Assembly: GCA_045107005.1 (NCBI GenBank)
Contig: JBGCFP010000010.1
Span: 1-6,343, forward strand
DNA: 6,343 bases
Direction: 5' to 3'
Source: JBCCMA01 sp045107005
GTDB taxonomy: Bacteria > Pseudomonadota > Gammaproteobacteria > Steroidobacterales > JBCCMA01
Under the pieces are notes generated by a model that was not told where the DNA came from, did no database searches, and worked only from the letters and a program-made list of their open reading frames with translations. Within the stretch, counting starts at the first letter, position 1, and each line of letters starts with the position of its first letter. The translations under genes and the position numbers were made by a program. This document shows positions 1 to 4,880 of this stretch, piece after piece.

Positions 1-2
1 GC

Positions 3-2816
3 TTCACGGATCTCGATCCGACGCTGACTTACGTTGTTCAGTTCATCAACGATCCGGCCATGAACATGCCGTTCACGACGCCGAACGTGGGTGATGACAC
101 GACCGACAGTGACGCTGGCGACGGTGGCATTACCGGTCCGATCAATCTCTCTTCGGGCGAAAACAACCCGACGATTGATGCCGGTCTGGTTAATCTGCCG
201 GCCTCACTTGGCGACAAGGTCTTCAAGGACCTCAACGGCGACGGCCAGCAGACCGCTGGTGAGCCAGGCGTGCCGGGTATCACGGTCAATCTGTGGACGG
301 ACGACGACGGTGACGGCTTGCCCGACACCCAAATCGCGACTACGACGACCGATGCCAACGGCATGTACGGGTTTGCCAACCTTGATCCAACGTTGACCTA
401 CGTGGTTCAGTTCATCAACGATCCGGCCATGAACATGCCGTTCACGACGCCGAACGTAGGCGACGACACGACTGACAGTGACGCTGGCGACGGTGGTATC
501 ACCGGTCCAATCACGTTGTCCTCAGGTGAGAACAATTCGACGATTGACGCCGGTATCGTGAACCTGCCTGCCAAGCTTGGCGACTTCGTCTGGATCGATC
601 AGGATCGTGACGGCGTCCAGGATGCCGGCGAGCCCGGCGTACCCGGTGCGGTGGTGAATCTGTGGACAGACGATGACGGTGACGGCCAGCCCGACACTCA
701 AATCGCAACTGCCACGACTGACGACAACGGCATGTATATGTTCAACGGCCTGAACTCGTTCACGGTCTACATCGTTCAGTTCGAAGCCATTCCCGGCAAG
801 CCGTTCACCACGCAAACGGCTGGTGGCGACCCAACGGTGGATTCGAACCCCGATGTGAACACAGGCATTACCGCTCCGGTAACGCTGGCGTCGGGTGAAT
901 TCAACCCGACTATCGACGCCGGTGTGATCATGCTGGGGGCGAGTATCGATATCGAGAAAGCCACCAACGGCGAAGATGCCGATACGCCAACCGGCCCGTC
1001 GATCATCGCTGGTGATACGGTCAACTGGACCTATGTTGTGACCAACACCGGTGAGCTGACGGTCAACAACGTGTCAGTGTCTGACGACCAGGGTGTGACG
1101 GTCACTTGCCCGAGCGACACGCTCGCCCCGGGCGCTTCGTTCACCTGTACCGGTAGCGGCATCGCCGTTGTTGGTCAGTACGCCAACCTTGGCAGTGTTA
1201 CCGGTCAGCCGGTCGATGGTGGAGAGCCTGTCGGCGATCCGGTCAGCGACGACGACCCGAGTCACTACTTCGGTGAAGAAGCGGTGTGCGTCGACAAGTT
1301 TGTCGCCGATCACTTCAACACGGTGTCCTACGGTAACGACGACGGAGACATGAACTGGTCAGGTGACTGGGACGAGCACGATTCGCAAGGCGGAGGCGCA
1401 AACGGCGGCTCGGTGCGTATCGAGAACGGCATGTTGGTGTTGGCCGACTATCCCAACAGTGGCACCGACCCGTCGATCAGTCGTGAGGCGGATACCTCGG
1501 GCTTCCTGGCGGCCATGTTGATGTTTGACTGGTCGATCTCGGAAGAGGCCGATCATTCGGATCAAGCTGTGATCGAAGTACGTAACGAGAACATCGGCTG
1601 GACCGAACTCGCACGTTATGCAGGCAACAGCTCGAGCGGTAACGGCGGCGCGGCGATGTTTGACATCTCCGAGTTCATCGGCACCGACACGCAGATCCGG
1701 TTCCGTATCGCCCACAAGTTCGGCGGTAACTGGGATAAGTTCATGGTCGACAATGTGCGTATCGACAAGAAGTGTGAGGCTTGCACTCCGGGTGACGTTT
1801 CTGATCACTTTAATCACGTGTCGTACGGTAACAACGACGGTTCGATGAACTGGAGTGGAGATTGGAGCGAGGACGATCCGCAAGGCGGTGGTGCGCACAG
1901 TGGCGCGGTTCGTGTGGAAGATGGCATGCTGGTGTTGACGGACTATCCGAACAGCAACAGGCATCCGGAAGTTCGTCGCGAAGTGGATTTGTCGGGTTTC
2001 AACGCGGCAATGCTGTCGTTCGACTGGTCCATCTCTTACGAAGCTGACGAGCACGATCACGCTAACCTGTGGATCTCGTCCGACGGTGGCCATAATTGGC
2101 ACTTGCTGGACAGCTACAACGGCGTGCACGGTCAAGCTAACGGTAATTCGGAGATGTACGACATCTCGGCGTTTATCTCGGATCGGACTGTGATTTCCTT
2201 CCAGATTGGCAACAACTTTGGCGCCGTCTGGGACAAATTCATGGTCGACAACGTTCGTGTTGACAAGAAGTGCGAGCCAACCGATCACGTGCCTCAGAGT
2301 TGCACGGCAAATGAAACGCACTATCACGCGTTCTATTTCCCGAACTTCAACAACGACGGCACGCTTGACCTGTATGACCTCGACGACGGTGCCACGTTTG
2401 TGCAAGCCGACGACGGTACGGCGGTGCTGCAGGGCACGATCCGCAAGCAGGGTGAACATAGCTATGCGTTCAACGTGGAGCTGACTCTGTCAGGTCGCAC
2501 CGACACGCCGCCGCCAGGTAGTCCGTACAACCCGTTTGGCGCTGACCCGTCAGATTGGCAGTACTACCCTAACTGGACTGGGTCGCTGACGGGGATCGAT
2601 TGGAACACCGGTGCACATCTGAGCATCGTGCGCCGAGGTGCGTCATTCCAGATCGGCACTGGCGCCAGCGCGCATAATGGCGAGCAGGATAACAATGGCG
2701 GTTCGGGTTGGTTTGACTGGACCGCAAACGGTCAGCCAAACGACTGTGCCCATTACGGTGACTGCATCAGCCATGATGGCCACGGTGACGTCAACGTGTC
2801 TCTGCACTGCGACTAA
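3..2816 (+). CDS. Large secreted multidomain surface protein with SdrD B-type repeats, DUF11-like domain and duplicated jelly-roll modules (5' partial)
   Basis: The frame is open from base 3 and ends at TAA 2814-2816, giving 937 codons. The Met at base 60 is internal, because the repeat pattern continues upstream of it, so the start and signal peptide are missing. Residues below count from that Met. Order of domains: tail of one SdrD B-like repeat (to about 49); a full repeat 50-170; a third, more diverged repeat 173-292, both full repeats having Asp/Gly loops of the Ca-binding kind (DLNGDGQQTAGEPG, DQDRDGVQDAGEPG); a DUF11/DUF7507-like domain about 296-407 with paired Cys 350 and 363 and a DDDPSHYFG end; two related modules 417-572 and 582-738; and a C-terminal domain about 748-918. 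SdrD B repeats are known as rigid stalk modules of surface proteins. No LPXTG, PEP-CTERM or C-terminal membrane helix is visible, so how it attaches is unknown. A role as adhesin or matrix protein is inference. It has its own terminator and is convergent to the regulator operon. Confidence 0.9.
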   Translation, partial: FTDLDPTLTYVVQFINDPAMNMPFTTPNVGDDTTDSDAGDGGITGPINLSSGENNPTIDAGLVNLPASLGDKVFKDLNGDGQQTAGEPGVPGITVNLWTDDDGDGLPDTQIATTTTDANGMYGFANLDPTLTYVVQFINDPAMNMPFTTPNVGDDTTDSDAGDGGITGPITLSSGENNSTIDAGIVNLPAKLGDFVWIDQDRDGVQDAGEPGVPGAVVNLWTDDDGDGQPDTQIATATTDDNGMYMFNGLNSFTVYIVQFEAIPGKPFTTQTAGGDPTVDSNPDVNTGITAPVTLASGEFNPTIDAGVIMLGASIDIEKATNGEDADTPTGPSIIAGDTVNWTYVVTNTGELTVNNVSVSDDQGVTVTCPSDTLAPGASFTCTGSGIAVVGQYANLGSVTGQPVDGGEPVGDPVSDDDPSHYFGEEAVCVDKFVADHFNTVSYGNDDGDMNWSGDWDEHDSQGGGANGGSVRIENGMLVLADYPNSGTDPSISREADTSGFLAAMLMFDWSISEEADHSDQAVIEVRNENIGWTELARYAGNSSSGNGGAAMFDISEFIGTDTQIRFRIAHKFGGNWDKFMVDNVRIDKKCEACTPGDVSDHFNHVSYGNNDGSMNWSGDWSEDDPQGGGAHSGAVRVEDGMLVLTDYPNSNRHPEVRREVDLSGFNAAMLSFDWSISYEADEHDHANLWISSDGGHNWHLLDSYNGVHGQANGNSEMYDISAFISDRTVISFQIGNNFGAVWDKFMVDNVRVDKKCEPTDHVPQSCTANETHYHAFYFPNFNNDGTLDLYDLDDGATFVQADDGTAVLQGTIRKQGEHSYAFNVELTLSGRTDTPPPGSPYNPFGADPSDWQYYPNWTGSLTGIDWNTGAHLSIVRRGASFQIGTGASAHNGEQDNNGGSGWFDWTANGQPNDCAHYGDCISHDGHGDVNVSLHCD
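207..935 (+). repeat. Tandem SdrD B-like repeats within the surface protein gene
   Basis: Full repeats begin with LGD at bases 207 and 576, a period of 369 bp (123 codons), and a partial repeat lies at 3-206. The partial repeat and the 207-575 repeat are nearly the same: bases 36-88 are identical to 405-457 (53 nt without a mismatch) and most later changes are at third codon positions. The third copy keeps the NLWTDDDGDG and TIDAG landmarks but differs in its middle. More copies probably lie before the window. Confidence 0.85.
1308..2273 (+). repeat. Duplicated jelly-roll-like module (two copies) in the surface protein gene
   Basis: Copy A is bases 1308-1775 (156 residues) and copy B 1803-2273 (157 residues), about 57% identical by my count by eye. 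Both open with DHFN.VSYGN.DG.MNWSGDW and close with WDKFMVDNVR.DKKC. The pattern (W-rich opening, FDWSIS middle strand, DIS.FI, VDNVR.D at the end) resembles the beta-sandwich modules common in extracellular proteins of marine bacteria, possibly ligand or carbohydrate binding. The middle (bases about 1560-1660 in copy A) is the most diverged part. That would suit a common scaffold with different binding loops, but this is inference. Confidence 0.8.
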
Positions 2817-2847
2817 GTTAACGACCGCGGCCTAAAGGCCAAATGAC

Positions 2848-2880
2848 GAGCCGCACCTTGACGGGTGCGGCTCTTTTTTT
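2848..2880 (+). terminator. Intrinsic terminator after the surface protein gene
   Basis: A perfect 10-bp stem, GAGCCGCACC (2848-2857) paired with GGTGCGGCTC (2864-2873), has a 6-nt loop and is followed by seven T (2874-2880). It begins 31 nt after the TAA. On the other strand the hairpin is followed only by a T-poor stretch, so it should act mainly for the + strand gene, though it also lies just past the stop of the convergent regulator gene. A small extra GGCC-TAAA-GGCC hairpin sits at 2829-2840. Confidence 0.93.
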
Positions 2881-2899
2881 GCGCCGATCATGGACGCGA

Positions 2900-3649
2900 T
2901 TATCCACACAGTCGCCCGAGCAACTCCTGGCGATACGTTTTTCCAACGGGGATCGAGTCGCCGCACGCCAGGATGGCAACAATTCGCTCTCTGTCTGTCG
3001 TGCGAATTTCGCTAATTTGGTCATAGCGGACCGCATAGCCGCGGTGCACCTGGATAAAGTCCGTTTTCGGCAGCGTCAACAGCACCTGTTTAAGCCTCGT
3101 GCGCAGCAAGTGTTTTCCATCCGTATGGTGAATATCAACGTAGTTTCCGTTGGCAGCGATCCACCGCACTTGCTCGATTCCTATCACTCGGATGGACGTG
3201 CTGCTCTTGATCGTCAAGTGCTTGAGCGGCGTGGAGTGCGCCCATGCTGCTTGCGCGGCGCGCTGGCTTTCGTGGCTCGAACGGTGGCCAAGGGCATGTT
3301 CAAGTTTGGTTATGCACTGTGCCAGTCGCTCATTGCTGAACGGCTTCAACAGGTAGTCCACTGCGTACAACTCGAATGCGGTTACCGCATAGTCGGAATA
3401 CGCGGTAACGAAAACCACCAGCGGCGGTGCGCGGAGTTCGAGCAGAGCTCTGGCAATGACAAGGCCGTCCTCACCGGGCATCTGAATATCGAGAAACACA
3501 ACATCCGGACGATGCGCCAGCACGGATTCCAGCAGACTCGCACCCGATGCAAAGGTTCGAGTGTTCGTCCAACGGTCGTGTTGTTGAAGTGCGTCGAGCA
3601 GATTGCCCCGCGCCATTGACTCGTCGTCTACGACGAAAGCGCTAAACAT
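2900..3649 (-). CDS. Response regulator of the LytTR (LytR/AlgR) family
   Basis: A cytoplasmic DNA-binding response regulator of 249 residues from the ATG at 3649. A TTG at 3655 would add two residues (L, K). Numbering from the ATG: receiver domain about 2-120 with the acidic pair D8/D9, phosphoacceptor D54 in VVFLDIQMPG, T82 in FVTAYSDYA and K102 in LLKPF; a linker rich in Ala, Gln and His about 121-140; and a LytTR domain about 143-247 (IEQVRWIAANGNYVDIH, then FIQVHRGYAV, then IPVGKTYRQEL). LytTR domains bind direct-repeat DNA through loops rather than a helix-turn-helix. All key phosphorelay residues are present. The ATG lies inside the end of the kinase gene (8-nt overlap) and has no strong ribosome binding site, so it is probably translated by coupling to the kinase. 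It ends with TAA at 2900-2902. Targets are not visible. Confidence 0.93.
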   Translation of the reverse strand: MFSAFVVDDESMARGNLLDALQQHDRWTNTRTFASGASLLESVLAHRPDVVFLDIQMPGEDGLVIARALLELRAPPLVVFVTAYSDYAVTAFELYAVDYLLKPFSNERLAQCITKLEHALGHRSSHESQRAAQAAWAHSTPLKHLTIKSSTSIRVIGIEQVRWIAANGNYVDIHHTDGKHLLRTRLKQVLLTLPKTDFIQVHRGYAVRYDQISEIRTTDRERIVAILACGDSIPVGKTYRQELLGRLCG

Positions 3650-4409
3650 CTTCAACCCGAGGCGTCGCGGAAAAAGACAGCTCGACTTGAAAATCAGTGG
3701 CCGATTCCTCGATAGCCAAAGAGTAGTCGGATCCGTAGACGTGCTCGAGGCGAGTTTTCAGGTTTTTCATGCCGGTCCCGTGACCCATGGCTGGCGTGCT
3801 ACCAGACTGATCCGCGATTCTCGTGTTGTGAACGCGGAAGCGGACGCGGCTGTTGCTTGACTCGATGGAAACGTGAATTGAAATATTGTCTCGCTCAATG
3901 CCATCCGGCGGTTCCGTGGTTTGCTCAACAACGTGCTGGAACACGTTTTCGAGCATCGGCTGAAGCGAGAAGGGTACGCAGGGTGTCGATTCAAGGTTAG
4001 CGTCTTGCACGAAAATACAATCGAAGCGCTCCCCGAATCGCAATCTCTGCAACGCCACGTAGTCTTTGGAGAATTGCAGCTCGTCCAACAGTGGAATGGT
4101 ACGTTGCGACGCGTTCGCGATGGTGAAGCGCAGCATTCCTCCAAGCTGTGCAACCGCCTCGACCAGCGAGTCGCGCTCAACGCGTCTGGCCAAATAGCTG
4201 ATTGCTCCCAAAGCGTTGAACAAGAAATGCGGGCTGAGCTGTGACTGCATCAACTGCATCTGCTGCTCGGCAAGTTCGAGTGTCGCACGCGCTGTTTGCC
4301 GTTCCAGCTCGGTATTGACCAGCTGCGCCTGCCTTGCACGAGCCGAAAGCACCAAGCCAACGCACAACGCGAACGTCAATGCATAGACAACGCCATAGAA
4401 AAAGATCAC
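3642..4409 (-). CDS. Sensor histidine kinase, LytS/AlgZ type (His_kinase family), probably 5'-truncated by an in-frame stop
   Basis: The longest frame with a usable start is 255 codons from GTG 4409 to TAG 3642-3644. A membrane helix lies at residues 2-22 (FFYGVVYALTFALCVGL) and a likely coiled coil at 24-58. The phosphoacceptor is H61 in SPHFLFNAL, the signature of this family. The ATP-binding part has the N box QPMLENVFQHVVE (N155), VHN at 193-195, and GHGTGMKNLKTRLEHVYG (209-226), close to the usual G.GIGL.N...RL...YG. Members of this family usually have two or more membrane helices and are often around 350 residues long; this form has one helix and is short. The same frame continues upstream past a TGA (4449-4451) into another hydrophobic segment, so the GTG start may not be the ancestral one; no good ribosome binding site precedes it. 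It overlaps the response regulator gene by 8 nt and should phosphorylate that regulator. The signal sensed is unknown. Confidence 0.85.
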   Translation of the reverse strand: MIFFYGVVYALTFALCVGLVLSARARQAQLVNTELERQTARATLELAEQQMQLMQSQLSPHFLFNALGAISYLARRVERDSLVEAVAQLGGMLRFTIANASQRTIPLLDELQFSKDYVALQRLRFGERFDCIFVQDANLESTPCVPFSLQPMLENVFQHVVEQTTEPPDGIERDNISIHVSIESSNSRVRFRVHNTRIADQSGSTPAMGHGTGMKNLKTRLEHVYGSDYSLAIEESATDFQVELSFSATPRVEDV

Positions 4410-4448
4410 CGAGCCGCTGGTCGCGCGCAGCCGATTTACCCACTCTGC

Positions 4449-4583
4449 TCACCCACCGTCAGCAACCCACGTGGCCACCGCGTAGTCGTAGGCGAAATAC
4501 GACGGTAGCCAGATGACCACGCCGACGACGAAAAGCACGGTGAGACGCCGAAAGGACAGCGCCTTGCCGGGGGTGCTCAGCAC
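4449..4583 (-). pseudogene. Upstream N-terminal membrane segment of the kinase frame, cut off by TGA
   Basis: This is in the same reading frame as the kinase. The frame is open from 4637 down to the TGA at 4451-4449. From a GTG at 4583 it encodes 44 residues containing STPGKALSFRRL and then a hydrophobic helix LTVLFVVGVVIWLP (bases 4544-4503), followed by a loop SYFAYDYAVATWVADGG and the stop. The next codons AEWVNRLRATSGS lead straight into the kinase membrane helix. Read through, it gives a normal two-helix kinase of about 313 residues with a short outer loop. A single TGG-to-TGA change explains the break. The start codon is uncertain (GTG 4583 or TTG 4595), and neither has a clear ribosome binding site. 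Confidence 0.6.
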
Positions 4584-4594
4584 TCGTAACAGCA

Positions 4595-4708
4595 ATTGAG
4601 GAGGAGCGCTTCCCGAACGGGCTGGCTTTCGACGCGACTAACAACACGGTCCTGTTCACCTATGGATTCGGTCCCGTTGCCAATATCGAGAAGATTCGCC
4701 TTTGGTAG
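4595..4708 (+). pseudogene. Apparent C-terminal remnant of a + strand gene (beta-propeller-like wording)
   Basis: In the frame ending at TAG 4706-4708, the last 37 codons read like true protein: FPNGLAFDATNNTVLF, then TYGFGPVANIEKIRLW at the end. About 70% of third positions are G or C, as in the real genes here. PNGLAFD followed by a short strand is a frequent phrase in SMP-30/NHL-type beta-propellers and related extracellular repeats. Upstream the frame turns into low-sense sequence and hits a stop at 4541, and it meets the kinase start region, so no full gene is present. No start codon with a ribosome binding site exists in frame. It may be the tail of a gene deleted when the kinase operon arrived, or a chance open frame; family assignment is tentative. 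Confidence 0.4.
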
Positions 4709-4730
4709 AGTGGGCCGGTTCGCCCCCAGT

Positions 4731-4762
4731 CGCTCCTGCATGGCCCTCGCCATGCAGGAGCG
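4731..4762. repeat. Perfect 14-bp inverted repeat with 4-nt loop
   Basis: CGCTCCTGCATGGC (4731-4744) and GCCATGCAGGAGCG (4749-4762) are exact reverse complements around CCTC. It starts 22 nt after the TAG of the remnant at 4706-4708 and lies 118 nt before the symporter start. No T-tract follows on either strand, so it is not a typical intrinsic terminator. It could be a REP/BIME-type extragenic palindrome, a Rho-linked 3' end, or a protein-binding site between the divergent genes. Confidence 0.8.
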
Positions 4763-4880
4763 GCAGCGCTTGGTGACTGCCGGTTCAGACCTCAACAGTG
4801 CAAACCAGAGGTGCGGCGCCTGCGCTGGCGGGGTACCATGCCGCCTTTCAACTATTCGATAGAGCAGTCGGGGAGAGGGC
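4763..4880. other. Leader region of the symporter gene without a recognisable promoter
   Basis: No gene is supported here. I searched for sigma-70 boxes and found no pair with acceptable spacing; TACCAT at 4833-4838 and TATTCG at 4853-4858 are weak -10 candidates without a matching -35. No clear LytTR-type direct repeat was seen by eye. A short frame beginning at ATG 4838 ends at 4900 and overlaps the symporter start; I do not call it. Confidence 0.4.
4870..4878 (+). promoter_or_regulatory. Ribosome binding site that fixes the GTG start of the symporter
   Basis: GGGGAGAGG contains the core GGAG at 4872-4875, five nt before GTG 4881. An in-frame TAG lies at 4860-4862 and there is no other start codon between it and 4881, so this site settles the start. 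Confidence 0.85.

Noticed and set aside
3..944. Direct repeats as a CRISPR array or satellite
   Set aside because: The 369-bp period is in frame and encodes a known extracellular repeat type; there are no short repeats with unique spacers.
1359..2459. Long open frame of 366 codons on the - strand opposite the surface protein
   Set aside because: Its repeats (VDHEFVPD, VDHELIPV and the like) simply mirror the duplicated modules on the + strand; no domain, ribosome binding site or protein-like composition supports it.
2843..3619. 258-codon + strand frame opposite the response regulator
   Set aside because: Antisense shadow of a gene with complete receiver and LytTR domains, and it starts inside the terminator.
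4449..4451. TGA decoded as tryptophan or selenocysteine
   Set aside because: Trp in the other genes uses TGG throughout and no other in-frame TGA occurs, so a recoded genetic code is unlikely. No SECIS-like hairpin was seen just after the TGA, and a selenocysteine in a membrane-helix loop of a kinase has no precedent that I know.
4177..4452. 91-codon - strand frame overlapping the kinase 5' part
   Set aside because: The kinase frame carries the membrane helix and SPHFLFN motif across this stretch; this other frame is Cys/Ala/Arg-rich shadow sequence.
4711..4728. Small hairpin TGGG...CCCA before the 14-bp palindrome
   Set aside because: Four-base stems are expected by chance in GC-rich DNA and no further feature supports it.
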